DNA from: an uncultured Lachnospiraceae bacterium
GTDB lineage: Bacteria; Bacillota; Clostridia; Lachnospirales; Lachnospiraceae
Reading direction: 5' to 3'
DNA: 64,000 nucleotides
NCBI GenBank assembly: GCA_902779445.1
Contig: CACZBM010000001.1
Span: forward strand, 62,001 to 126,000
This document shows positions 26,752 through 35,446 of this stretch, piece after piece (within the stretch, counting starts at the first letter, position 1; every line of letters begins with the position of its first letter). A program made the position numbers and the translations under genes. The notes beneath the pieces are model-generated. The model did not search any database and was not told the DNA's origin. It worked only from the letters and a program-made list of their open reading frames with translations.

Positions 26752-26866
26752 AGATCCTTCGCTTCGCTCAGGATGACAATAATCACTCTGAGGGCTTTAG
26801 CCTTGCCTGTCATCCTGAGGACTTTAGCCTTACCTGTCATCCTGAGGACTTTAGCCCGAAGGATCT
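26752..26866. repeat. Family A repeat with duplicated partial units (locus A3)
   Basis: A C-type unit (AGATCC...GGATGACA) at 26752-26778 is followed by a direct array of about 27-bp partial units (CTGAGG-CTTTAGCC cores near 26785, 26811 and 26838), the last one being complete and ending AAGGATCT. The block fills the flgK2-flgL1 gap: its right end touches the flgK2 stop and its left end the flgL1 ribosome site. Confidence 0.85.
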
Positions 26867-26867
26867 C

Positions 26868-28796
26868 TTATACTCCGGTCTGTAATATAAGTCTGTCGTA
26901 GATCTCTGTCATGGTCTGGATGACCTTTGCATTCAGGTTATATGCGTTCTGGAATTTCACAAGATCCAGTGCTTCTTCATCATCATCAACTGATGAAACC
27001 GAATCCCTCTGATTCTGTATAGCATTCTTTATGTTGGTGCTGTTCCCCTTAAATGTCTTGGCACTCATTGAGTTAAGGGAAATATCCGAAAGGATACAGG
27101 TCAGGAATTCTGCTGATGTACAGCCCCTGAATTCCATTATTGACTTATTATCCTTGATCTCTATAAGCTTCTCCACGAGGTCCGAATCCGATACGTTTTC
27201 ATCACCCATCTTTGTAGTGGTAGCCATCTTCCTCGTATCTTTTATAACTTCTTCATTCACATAGAAGTTCTCTGCCTGAAGGAAATAATAATTGTCCAAA
27301 TCACTTTCGGTATTAAATGACCAGGATGTGGCATTCTCAGGATATTCCTTAAGATCCTTTTTTCCTGCATCACTTCCAACATTGTAATAATATTGGAAGA
27401 ATGAGCGATTTTCCGTTTTTTCGCCATTCAGGTCTTCACCATGTCTTTCAATAGAGTTGAAATTATAGGCAAACTCCCTTACCCATTGGTTCATCTGGGT
27501 CATGTAATAAGGAATTCCCTGATAATCCACGGTCTCACTGAGTTTTACCGTTGTCACGTCCGCATGAAGGCTGGAAGCTGTGGGATCAAACGGCTTTCCT
27601 TCAGCAGTCTTCAGGTTCTTAAAAGTGAATTCCGGTTCACTGGCCGCAGTATCTTTTTTCACACTCCAGCCTTCATATGTATATTTCACACCACCTATGG
27701 TAATAGTCCCCTGCTGAGGTATATTACTGGAAGCAATAATATCTTCCAGACTCTTTTTTACTATGTCCGGATCCTTCACGGTCATGGTGATATTGCCGCC
27801 TGTATTGGCATCAACCTCTCCGCTTTTATATGTCCCCTTCAGATTTTCCACATTGTTTCCATCTCTTAATTCAAAGAGAGCTTTAAGAGATCCCGAGAGA
27901 TTATCTGCCAGTACACTGAAAGATGTGTTTGTCTCTTTCCACTTGATATCATAGAGTCCGTCTATATCTGTCTGATTGTATCTCTGTTCGGGGGTACGAC
28001 CCACAACCTCGAGGGTATTAAAATCATAATTGCTGACAAGAGTAGCTCCGTTACTTATCTGTACAGTAAAACGGTTCGCTCCGGTAGGCTTATTGTTATC
28101 AGATTCATTTACAATAGGAACCTCAGATGTGGTGACATCCACGATCTTTGAAAGTTCATCCACAAGAAGAGCTCTCTTATCCCGAAGCTCATTAGCTGCT
28201 GCTCCCCTGAGCTCGATCATATTGATCTGCTTATTGATGGACGCGATCTCTTCAGCGATCGTATTGATCCTCTCAACCGTAGTCTTTATCTCAGCATTAA
28301 GGGATTCCTGCTCACTCTTTAAATTGTCAGCCATGGTTCTGAAGTAATCCGCAAGGCTCTGAGCGTTTCCGAGAAATGCTGTTCTGGTGGAAGTCTGTCC
28401 GGGATTCTTCTGGAGTTCTTCGAGACCATTATAAAAATTATTATAGAGCGTCGAGAAACCGTTTATCGTGCTGGTATCCACGAAATATTTCTCTATGCGG
28501 CTCATATAGGTTTCCTGAATCTCATACCTGCCTACGTCAGATTCATTGGCCCAGTATTTATTATCATAGTATTCATTTCTGTACTGCTTGATACCCGTAA
28601 CAGTAACACCGGCACCCTGCATACCATATGAAGTGTAGGTACGGAGTGCATCAGTTGCCTTTCTCTCGGCATACTGTCTCGAATATCCTTCCGTCTCCAC
28701 GTTCGCCACGTTATTTGCCAGTGTATTTTCTGCTACCTGATATGCTGTCAGACCGGAATATCCGATCATAAGACCAAAAAATTGGGATGTAGACAT
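26868..28796 (-). CDS. flgK: Second FlgK-type hook-associated protein 1, divergent
   Basis: This 642-residue protein has the FlgK/FlgE-type N terminus (LMIGYSGLTAYQVAENTLANNVANVETEGYSRQY), a helical region with a Gln/Asn-rich coiled coil (NAEIKTTVERINTIAEEIASINKQIN) and the C-terminal junction helix DLVKFQNAYNLNAKVIQTMTEIYDRLI. The ANNVANVETEGY sequence differs from the canonical HNLANIDTTGY of FlgK1, and the protein is longer, so this is an old duplicate. GGAGGACG precedes the ATG. It would be exported by the flagellar system and may form an extra junction layer or an alternative junction; see findings. Confidence 0.85.
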   Translation of the reverse strand: MSTSQFFGLMIGYSGLTAYQVAENTLANNVANVETEGYSRQYAERKATDALRTYTSYGMQGAGVTVTGIKQYRNEYYDNKYWANESDVGRYEIQETYMSRIEKYFVDTSTINGFSTLYNNFYNGLEELQKNPGQTSTRTAFLGNAQSLADYFRTMADNLKSEQESLNAEIKTTVERINTIAEEIASINKQINMIELRGAAANELRDKRALLVDELSKIVDVTTSEVPIVNESDNNKPTGANRFTVQISNGATLVSNYDFNTLEVVGRTPEQRYNQTDIDGLYDIKWKETNTSFSVLADNLSGSLKALFELRDGNNVENLKGTYKSGEVDANTGGNITMTVKDPDIVKKSLEDIIASSNIPQQGTITIGGVKYTYEGWSVKKDTAASEPEFTFKNLKTAEGKPFDPTASSLHADVTTVKLSETVDYQGIPYYMTQMNQWVREFAYNFNSIERHGEDLNGEKTENRSFFQYYYNVGSDAGKKDLKEYPENATSWSFNTESDLDNYYFLQAENFYVNEEVIKDTRKMATTTKMGDENVSDSDLVEKLIEIKDNKSIMEFRGCTSAEFLTCILSDISLNSMSAKTFKGNSTNIKNAIQNQRDSVSSVDDDEEALDLVKFQNAYNLNAKVIQTMTEIYDRLILQTGV

Positions 28797-28834
28797 GTGT
28801 CGTCCTCCTCATGAATCATCTGGTGATCTTGTCC

Positions 28835-28944
28835 TGTCATCCTGAGAGCTTTGCCCGAAGGATCTCCTTGAGATTCTTCGCTACGCTCAGAATGACATCT
28901 GTATATCAGAATGACATCTGTATGCCAGAATGACATCTGTATGT
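28835..28944. repeat. Family A head-to-head pair plus 3 x 19 bp tandem (locus A4)
   Basis: A C-type unit at 28835-28864 faces a T-type unit ending at 28897. From 28888 the last part (CAGAATGACATCTGTAT) continues as three 19-base copies (28888-28906, 28907-28925, 28926-28944) that run exactly to the flgK1 stop codon. Confidence 0.88.
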
Positions 28945-30719
28945 TAAGTCAGCGATGTCAGCAGTGTGTCGAGCATGCTGTTGACAGTGTTGATATAACG
29001 GCTGCTGGCATTATATGCATTTTGGAATCTGATGAGCTTGGTCATTTCCTCATTATCAGAAACTCCCACAACCTGCTGTCTGCCGTTTTCTATGGCGAGA
29101 ACCGAAGCTTCCTGTGACTCTGCCAGACTCTTATTGGTATTTCCCCTGTCAGCGTACTGATTTACGAGATCAATGTAGAAATTCTCATATGTCAGCTCAG
29201 TGATGGTATCCGGATTTAGGTTCGTCTTATCGGTTGAGAAGAGATCCGCAAGCTTCTTGGCCTTTTCATAATCGGTAGTCATGTCATCCTTTACAAAACC
29301 ACCATTACCTACGTCAGAAAGGAGTGACGGCTGCCTCAGAAGGTCCTTATTTATCATGATGTTCGCCGTGGTATAGGTGGACAGGTCATCCTTTTCCATA
29401 TCCTCTATCCACTCGCATGTCTTACCAATACGACTGGAGTCATTCATAAAATCCTTGTACTGATCAGACGTCACAAGTACCAGCTCACCTGAATTACTAT
29501 CAATCTTATGAATTGTAGTCCTCTGGAAGAGCTCCGGTGATCCGTTTGAATTGTTCTCGGTCAACAGGTCATTTATCGCTGTAACAATATTATGGATAAG
29601 ATCGTCAAACTCTGCCTGTATCTCAGAAATACTAAATCCTGCCGGTCCTACAAATTCATCATATGTACCATACTTTGAAGTATGATCTTGGGCCTGCTCG
29701 ATCACATTCCCGTCTTTATCTTTAAGATCTTCAGTGATCTTACCGCCATTATAGTTGGCCTTATCGCCTGAATATACACCCTCCTGTACATCCCTCCATG
29801 TTCCGTTCTTATACCCACGGGTGAAATAAAGGGCTTTTAGAGATCCGCTGTCAGAACCTATATCTGCGTTTATGGCCTGTGAAGTATTGAAAACCTTCTG
29901 GTTATCATACATGGACCACACAGGGGTTACGAATCCGGTAGCTTCATCGCCTTCAAGCACTACAGCTGCCATAGGATTTGTGTCGCTGTGTTTGACGAGG
30001 TTCACTCCTTCAAAGTAAACTTCCACTCTGCCCTGGAGATCTTCCTTATAGTCTATCCTTCCATATGATGAAAGCTCATCCAGCAGCTGATCCCTGGCAT
30101 CTCTCATATCGTTAGGGCTCTCGATACCGGCCACTTCATATGAAGAGATCTTGTAATTCAGCTCGGCTATCTGATTCGCGTATTCATTTATCTTGTCGAC
30201 CTTGTCGATTATCTGCTGATTCAGGTTCTGCTGATAGGTGGAAAGGTCTGTATAGACTGCATTTGCCCTGTCAAGGAACTGGGAAGCCGTATTTACAAGA
30301 GCTGCCTGGACTGTTCCGTCTGAAGGAGACTTTGCCAGATTTTCCAAAGCATCCCTTAAATTCTGCAGTGAGGTCTGAAACTCAGCTCCCTCGGTTTCTC
30401 CAAAGAGAGTATTGATCTCCTGTATTACCTCATAGTTTGTGGAATAATAGGCTGATCTGCCTGACTCTTTTCTGTACTGCAGGTCGAGGAATTCATCTCT
30501 TACCGCACGTACATCAGTATAAGCTACACCGAGACCTACCTGGAGCTTATTATTATAAGACTCACCGATGTTGTCGAGGTGCCTGTTTCCCTGGAGCACC
30601 TGCTGCCTCGTATAGCCTGTGGTATCGATATTCGCAAGATTGTGTGCTGTTGTATTGAGTGCATTCTGGCTGGTCTGTAAACCTGATGCCCCAACATAAA
30701 GAGCGCCCATAAGCGGCAT
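28944..30719 (-). CDS. flgK: Flagellar hook-associated protein 1 (FlgK), canonical copy
   Basis: This 591-residue protein has the textbook FlgK N terminus (LYVGASGLQTSQNALNTTAHNLANIDTTGYTRQQV) and C terminus (EEMTKLIRFQNAYNASSRYINTVNSMLDTLLTSL), with the DQLLDELS and QNLNQQIIDKVDKINEYANQIAELN helices in between. It links hook and filament with FlgL. AAGGTGATC precedes the ATG. It follows flgN and directly precedes the second, divergent flgK on the transcript. Confidence 0.96.
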   Translation of the reverse strand: MPLMGALYVGASGLQTSQNALNTTAHNLANIDTTGYTRQQVLQGNRHLDNIGESYNNKLQVGLGVAYTDVRAVRDEFLDLQYRKESGRSAYYSTNYEVIQEINTLFGETEGAEFQTSLQNLRDALENLAKSPSDGTVQAALVNTASQFLDRANAVYTDLSTYQQNLNQQIIDKVDKINEYANQIAELNYKISSYEVAGIESPNDMRDARDQLLDELSSYGRIDYKEDLQGRVEVYFEGVNLVKHSDTNPMAAVVLEGDEATGFVTPVWSMYDNQKVFNTSQAINADIGSDSGSLKALYFTRGYKNGTWRDVQEGVYSGDKANYNGGKITEDLKDKDGNVIEQAQDHTSKYGTYDEFVGPAGFSISEIQAEFDDLIHNIVTAINDLLTENNSNGSPELFQRTTIHKIDSNSGELVLVTSDQYKDFMNDSSRIGKTCEWIEDMEKDDLSTYTTANIMINKDLLRQPSLLSDVGNGGFVKDDMTTDYEKAKKLADLFSTDKTNLNPDTITELTYENFYIDLVNQYADRGNTNKSLAESQEASVLAIENGRQQVVGVSDNEEMTKLIRFQNAYNASSRYINTVNSMLDTLLTSLT

Positions 30720-30765
30720 ATGATCACCTTTTCAATCTTTCCGGCAGGTTATCCCTGCCTAAAGT

Positions 30766-31284
30766 TTACTGTTTGGCGTCAAAACCACCTTGGGCACTTC
30801 CTAATACATTCCCCGCACTTGATGCGTTCTTTGTATAATTTCCTGTCTCCGGTGCCGTCCTCATAGATCTTTGAAGCGACAGATTGAAATCTATCATATC
30901 CAATGATTGACGGATCAGTTCGCGGTTCTGGTTATTTATCACCATTAGCTCACCGATTGTGGCTTTGAGCCGGTCGTGAATACGTGACAGATCTTCACGT
31001 TCCTTAGGTCGTTTCCTAAGCATCTCTTCGAGATACGAAAGCTTCAAAGTCTTAACATCCGTGTTAAGCACATTGGCGACGTCTTCCATCACCGTTTGCC
31101 GGTTGAGGTCGATATTTGCAACCTCATCGACAATTTTCTGTTCCTCGTCCGTGATCTTTTGAAGTTTCTCAATGTCTCCCTCGATTATTACGGGAGTCTT
31201 TTTCTTCGATAGTTCGAGAAGGACCCTATATTTTTCTTCTTCCTCCTGTAACAGGCGGATAAGTTCTTCCATCAGGCTTGCCAA
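30766..31284 (-). CDS. flgN: Flagellar export chaperone FlgN
   Basis: This 172-residue all-helical protein (LMEELIRLLQEEEEKYRVLLELSKKKTPVIIEGDIEKLQKITDEEQKIVDEV) is a FlgN-type chaperone for FlgK and FlgL, placed between flgM and flgK as usual. It keeps the hallmark LLELSKKKTPVII ... D/E-L followed by EQ-x2-V. The C-terminal 30 residues are Asn/Gly/Ala-rich and probably disordered. With two FlgK and two FlgL proteins encoded downstream, it may serve several clients. Confidence 0.88.
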   Translation of the reverse strand: MASLMEELIRLLQEEEEKYRVLLELSKKKTPVIIEGDIEKLQKITDEEQKIVDEVANIDLNRQTVMEDVANVLNTDVKTLKLSYLEEMLRKRPKEREDLSRIHDRLKATIGELMVINNQNRELIRQSLDMIDFNLSLQRSMRTAPETGNYTKNASSAGNVLGSAQGGFDAKQ

Positions 31285-31317
31285 CTGAAACTACCTCTCA
31301 TTTGATAAGAATTAAGA

Positions 31318-31590
31318 TTACAATCCCAGCTTTTCCATGAGCTTTTCAGCGAAGCTCTCGCCGGACACTTCGTATGTTCCGGATGCAATCTGCTCTTTTA
31401 ATGCTGCAACTTTATCTTCCCTTATATCAGATGCTCCCTTAACCGCGTCTTTTGCGATCTGGAAACTCTTTCCTATATTGGAGATCTCTACTGCATCCCT
31501 TCCATAACTGGTATTTGATACGGAAGTCGCACGCCTTTTGGGCTGTGTGCCGTATACCTGCTGAATCTGTGATAATGCATCTATGCGCAT
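31318..31590 (-). CDS. flgM: Anti-sigma-28 factor FlgM
   Basis: This 90-residue protein has the FlgM C-terminal sigma-binding region (KDAVKGASDIREDKVAALKEQIASGTYEVSGESFAEKLMEKL) and a short disordered N terminus. FlgM holds sigma-28 until the hook is finished and it is exported. It begins the flgMN-KKLL-fliW-csrA block with a strong GGGAGGAG ribosome site and a sigma-28 promoter upstream. Confidence 0.93.
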   Translation of the reverse strand: MRIDALSQIQQVYGTQPKRRATSVSNTSYGRDAVEISNIGKSFQIAKDAVKGASDIREDKVAALKEQIASGTYEVSGESFAEKLMEKLGL

Positions 31591-31663
31591 GTCGACTCCT
31601 CCCTTCCTTGTCGTTGCCTCCCGCAGCGTCCTTGCCGCAGTCTTCTGGTTGCTTACATTTACT

Positions 31664-31690
31664 TTATCGGACGATTTTGAGATTACTTTA
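31664..31690 (-). promoter_or_regulatory. Sigma-28 promoter of the flgM operon
   Basis: On the minus strand TAAA (31687-31690) and TCCGATAA (31664-31671) are 15 bases apart, the optimum for the flagellar sigma factor. The start would be near 31657, about 65 bases before flgM. This closely matches the second sigma-28 site at 22219-22246. Confidence 0.85.
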
Positions 31691-31719
31691 GAGTTTTTAT
31701 GTTTTTAAATTAGAACAAT

Positions 31720-32265
31720 TTATCCTAATTTTTCTCTGTCGTTATATTCTGATAAAACCGGCCTTTTCTCTTCAAGGGATTTTTTCACATCAAGCACCCT
31801 CTGATTCGCACTGCCCCTGAACCTTAAAGTGAGATCCTTTTCCAGTGTATGAAATTCCCCGTCTACCAGGATATCGAGAAGCGACAGCATCGGAAGTGTA
31901 TCTTCCGTGTGGCATCTTTTATTCTCCGGGTCATTAAGCTCCTCCCAGGTAAACCCGGAGTATGCCCAGATACTCTTATCCGGCACTTCCTCCCTGACTC
32001 TTTTCAGGAACGGAAGAAGAACCTTCTGATTCCCGGGCTCAAAAGGTTCTCCGCCAAGGAGCGTAAGTCCTTCTACATAATCACCCTTCAGTGATTCTAT
32101 TATCTCATTCTCCTGGACTTCCGTAAATTCCTCGCCAAAATCAAAGTCCCAGGTCTCGGGCTGAAAGCAGTCCCTGCAATGATGCGTGCATCCCGAAACA
32201 AAGAGTGTGGTACGCACTCCTATTCCGTCTGCTATGTCAAAGTATTTTATGTTGCCGTAATTCAT
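31720..32265 (-). CDS. nrdG: Anaerobic ribonucleotide reductase activating protein NrdG
   Basis: This 181-residue radical-SAM activase has the Fe-S motif FVSGCTHHCRDCFQPETWDF (Cys at about 26, 30 and 33) and the conserved LTLLGGEPFEP. It makes the glycyl radical on the class III reductase NrdD under anaerobic conditions. NrdD is not in this window, so it stands apart from its partner. AAGGAGC precedes the ATG just after a family B repeat. Confidence 0.93.
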   Translation of the reverse strand: MNYGNIKYFDIADGIGVRTTLFVSGCTHHCRDCFQPETWDFDFGEEFTEVQENEIIESLKGDYVEGLTLLGGEPFEPGNQKVLLPFLKRVREEVPDKSIWAYSGFTWEELNDPENKRCHTEDTLPMLSLLDILVDGEFHTLEKDLTLRFRGSANQRVLDVKKSLEEKRPVLSEYNDREKLG

Positions 32266-32281
32266 TCTGTGCTCCTTTTCC

Positions 32282-32331
32282 CCTCATCAGTCAGACTTTC
32301 AGTCTGACAGCTTCCCCCAATGGGGGAAGCC
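32282..32331. repeat. Family B double-hairpin repeat (locus B2)
   Basis: This copy matches B1 in layout: CCTCATCA, then GTCAGACT/AGTCTGAC, then GCTTCCCCC/GGGGGAAGC. Both hairpin stems differ from B1 by compensatory changes (CAGCCT/AGGCTG versus CAGACT/AGTCTG), which shows selection or copying for paired structure. It lies between the sensor kinase and nrdG. Confidence 0.85.
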
Positions 32332-32364
32332 TGTAATAAGCCATCTCCACACTTAATCTCTCAA

Positions 32365-33795
32365 TTAACTCTCCCGCTTACTTTTAGGTAGTGTGAAGAT
32401 AAACTCGGTCCCGACACTTTCTGTCGAAATTACATTTATATTTTCCCCGTGAGCCTGAATGATCTCTTTTACGATGGAAAGACCGAGACCGGTGCCTTTT
32501 TTATCCTTGCCCCTGGAAAGATCCGTTTTATAGAACCTGTCGAATATCTTACCCAGAGATTCCTTGGGAATACCTATTCCATAATCCTTTACGGAAACAA
32601 AGATCTTTTCTGATTTTTCCGTAGTTTCAATCTTTATTATAGAGTTAGTATGGGAGAATTTTATGGCATTGTCCAGAAGATTATACAGAACCTGCTGGAT
32701 CTTTCCCATATCCGCCATCACATAGAGTCTTTTTCCGGTAAGCACCAGTTCTATATTTATCTTCTTCTCTGTACAAGTTCCGCCGAATATTTCGGCAGTC
32801 CTCTTGATCACACCATTAATGTCAAAATCCGACACTTCAAGTATCATAGAACCCCGGCTGGAAAGGGTATTAAGCTCCAAAAGTCCGTTGGTGAGCTTTG
32901 TAAGCCTGTCCGTTTCATTAGACACTATGGATATGTATTTTTCATGCATTTCCGGAGGAATAGTACCGTCCAGCATTGCATTGAGATATCCTTTCATGGA
33001 CGTCAGCGGAGACCGGAAATCGTGTGACACATTAGCTATGAATTTCTTCTGGTTTTCCTCTGACTTGGCTATTTCACTGGCCATATATTCCAGCGTACCG
33101 GCCAGATACCCCATCTCGTCATGTGTATGGCTTTCTTTCAGGGTATATGTCATATTGCCCTTTGCATATTCCTCCGCGGCCTTTGTGATCTTACGGAGCG
33201 GCTGGTAAACAAAGGTTGTAAATCCAAGTAATACAGCAAGAGACAGGATAAGTATCACTCCCGTCGTAACAAACATGATATTAAGTATCTCATTCCTGGA
33301 TTCGGTTATGGATTTCATAGGCTGGTGAATGATCACGTACCCTATGACCTTAAAATTAGACGTGATAGGAGAGAATACGCTCAGAGTCTCTTCTTCAAAA
33401 GCCCCGTAAAAATCTCCCGTCATATAATACCCGCCGGTAGCTGCAGGATCAAAATCCCCGTAAACCGGAGCATCATAATAATCTGTTGCCTGTCTGGAAT
33501 CGAAGAGAACCCTCCCTGCGTTATTGATTATCCACACATTGGCAGAAATATATGTGTCTATAGCCTGAAGCTGGAGTTCGGCGTCGGCCTTCGCCCCTTC
33601 ATCCTTGTCATAGATCTGAACCGCATAATTAGACGCTATAAGAGTTGCTTCCCGATATAATGAGGAAGCAGTCCGGTCGGTAAGATGCTTTAAGGTTCTC
33701 TGACTTGCAAAAGTCGCAATGACTATCACACACGCGATACCAAAAAGCACATAGATAAAGAGAAATTTTAAATAAAGAGTGCGGCGGAGCTTCAT
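32365..33795 (-). CDS. HAMP sensor histidine kinase
   Basis: This 476-residue membrane kinase has an N-terminal span, an extracytoplasmic sensor of about 130 residues, a second span (LNIMFVTTGVILILSLAVLLG), a HAMP region, the phosphoacceptor motif FIANVSHDFRSPLTSMKGYL (His near 257), N box LYNLLDNAIKFSH, and G boxes VKDYGIGIP and GTGLGLSIVKEI. All catalytic residues seem present. No response-regulator gene is adjacent; it instead overlaps the aminotransferase gene by ATGA. The partner must be encoded elsewhere. Confidence 0.93.
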   Translation of the reverse strand: MKLRRTLYLKFLFIYVLFGIACVIVIATFASQRTLKHLTDRTASSLYREATLIASNYAVQIYDKDEGAKADAELQLQAIDTYISANVWIINNAGRVLFDSRQATDYYDAPVYGDFDPAATGGYYMTGDFYGAFEEETLSVFSPITSNFKVIGYVIIHQPMKSITESRNEILNIMFVTTGVILILSLAVLLGFTTFVYQPLRKITKAAEEYAKGNMTYTLKESHTHDEMGYLAGTLEYMASEIAKSEENQKKFIANVSHDFRSPLTSMKGYLNAMLDGTIPPEMHEKYISIVSNETDRLTKLTNGLLELNTLSSRGSMILEVSDFDINGVIKRTAEIFGGTCTEKKINIELVLTGKRLYVMADMGKIQQVLYNLLDNAIKFSHTNSIIKIETTEKSEKIFVSVKDYGIGIPKESLGKIFDRFYKTDLSRGKDKKGTGLGLSIVKEIIQAHGENINVISTESVGTEFIFTLPKSKRES

Positions 33796-34952
33796 CTCAA
33801 TTCCTCTATAAACTCTTTTATCCTTTCAAGTGCTGTCTTTAGATTATCTATGGAATAAGCGTAAGAGATCCTGACAAAGCCTTCTCCGCAGTCACCGAAA
33901 GCAGTTCCCGGCACAACAGCAACCTGTTTTTCCTTCAACAGCCTTGTGCAGAATTCATCACTGGTCATACCAAATTCCTTAATGCTCGGAAAAACATAGA
34001 AAGCTCCATAGGGCTCAAAACACTTAAGTCCCATTTCTTTGAATTCATTCATGAGAAATCTGCGTCTCTCATTATAAGCTTCCCTCATCTCCACCACATC
34101 TCTCTGTCCGTGGCGAAGCGCCTCGATAGCCGCATACTGGCTGGTGGTCGGTGCACACATGATGCAGAATTGATGAAGCTTTGTCATCTGTTCGCATATA
34201 ACCTTTGGTGCACAGGCATAACCCAGTCTCCACCCCGTCATGGCATAGGCTTTGGAAAAGCCGTTTATATAAATAGTCCTCTCCCTCATTCCGGGAAGGG
34301 ATACAATGCTTGTATGCTTTTCTTTATAAGAAAGCTCTGAATAAATCTCGTCACTTATAACATAAATATCATTATCAATTATAAGATCCACTATCCGCTT
34401 TAGATCTTCCTCTTCCATGATAGCCCCGGTAGGGTTGTTGGGATAAGGAAGTACCAGGATCTTCGTCTTATCTGTAATAGCGTTTTCCAGTTCATCCGGC
34501 TGAAGCCTGAATTCATTCTCTTCCTTAAGATTTATTATCACCGGAGTTCCGCCTGCCATTACAGTACACGGAACATAGGATACATAGCTTGGCTCCGGGA
34601 CTATAACCTCATCTCCCGGATTCAGAAGAGCTCTGCATGCAAGGTCAATAGCTTCCGACCCGCCTACTGTGATCAGAACCTCATTTACAGGATCGTACTT
34701 AACACCCTGTGAATTCTCCACATATTTGGATATCTCGTTCCGGAGTTCTTTTAATCCGGCATTCGAGGTATAGAATGTCCTTCCCTTTTCAAGCGAGTAG
34801 ATTCCCTCATCCCTTATATGCCAGGGTGTATCAAAATCCGGCTCTCCCACTCCGAGCGAAATGGCATCATCCATCTCACTTACAATATCAAAGAATTTCC
34901 GGATTCCGGAGGACTTTAACTCCGTGACCTTTTTAGCGATAATATCTGTCAT
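33792..34952 (-). CDS. PLP-dependent class I/II aminotransferase
   Basis: This 386-residue enzyme has the fold-type I landmarks: SLGVGEPDFDTPWHI, YPNNPTGAIM (Asn), SDEIYSEL and the PLP lysine motif INGFSKAYAMTGWRLGY (Lys near 234), and ends with an Arg for the substrate carboxyl (GFVRISYA). It resembles AspC/PatA-like enzymes that act on aspartate or aromatic amino acids; exact preference is not decidable. It overlaps both its upstream Lrp regulator and downstream kinase by four bases (ATGA). Confidence 0.9.
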   Translation of the reverse strand: MTDIIAKKVTELKSSGIRKFFDIVSEMDDAISLGVGEPDFDTPWHIRDEGIYSLEKGRTFYTSNAGLKELRNEISKYVENSQGVKYDPVNEVLITVGGSEAIDLACRALLNPGDEVIVPEPSYVSYVPCTVMAGGTPVIINLKEENEFRLQPDELENAITDKTKILVLPYPNNPTGAIMEEEDLKRIVDLIIDNDIYVISDEIYSELSYKEKHTSIVSLPGMRERTIYINGFSKAYAMTGWRLGYACAPKVICEQMTKLHQFCIMCAPTTSQYAAIEALRHGQRDVVEMREAYNERRRFLMNEFKEMGLKCFEPYGAFYVFPSIKEFGMTSDEFCTRLLKEKQVAVVPGTAFGDCGEGFVRISYAYSIDNLKTALERIKEFIEELR

Positions 34953-35446
34953 GGTGTTATAAGCTGCCTTTCATCCTCATATTTCTTTGCAAGTATAGTT
35001 CCGTGATCCTTATATCTGCGGAGTATGAAATGAGTCGCACACGAAAGTACTGCTTCCTGTGCAGAAAGCTTCTCTGTTACAAATCTTGATATCTCTTTTA
35101 ACGTTCTGCCTTCAATGGTTATAAGAAGGTCGAATCCGCCGGAGATAAGATATACGCTGTTAACTTCCGCAAATTTATAGATGCGCTCTGCAACCACATC
35201 GAAGCCCTGACCTCTCTGGGGTGTACATCTCACCTCTATAAGGGCTGTGACTGTCTGTTCATCGGTCTTATCCCAATCGACCAGAGTGAGGTATCCGCAG
35301 ATGATCCCCTCTTTCTCCATTTCATTCATCTCGTTCAGGATATCGGTCTGCTCCATATCCAGACGGATCGCAAGCTCGGAAATATCCACTCTTGCTTCAT
35401 GTTCAATGGCCTTTAGAATTCTGATGCGTTTTTCTTTTTTGTCCAT
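34949..35446 (-). CDS. Lrp/AsnC-family regulator
   Basis: This 165-residue protein has the N-terminal winged-type HTH (KAIEHEARVDISELAIRLDMEQTDILNEMNEMEKEGIICGY) and the RAM sensor domain (TALIEVRCTPQRGQGFDVVAERIYKFAEVNSVYLISGGFDLLITIEGRTL). It lies in the same transcript as the aminotransferase, so it probably senses the amino acid handled there. AAAGGA precedes the ATG, immediately after a family A repeat that has also invaded the upstream gene's 3' end. Confidence 0.93.
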   Translation of the reverse strand: MDKKEKRIRILKAIEHEARVDISELAIRLDMEQTDILNEMNEMEKEGIICGYLTLVDWDKTDEQTVTALIEVRCTPQRGQGFDVVAERIYKFAEVNSVYLISGGFDLLITIEGRTLKEISRFVTEKLSAQEAVLSCATHFILRRYKDHGTILAKKYEDERQLITP

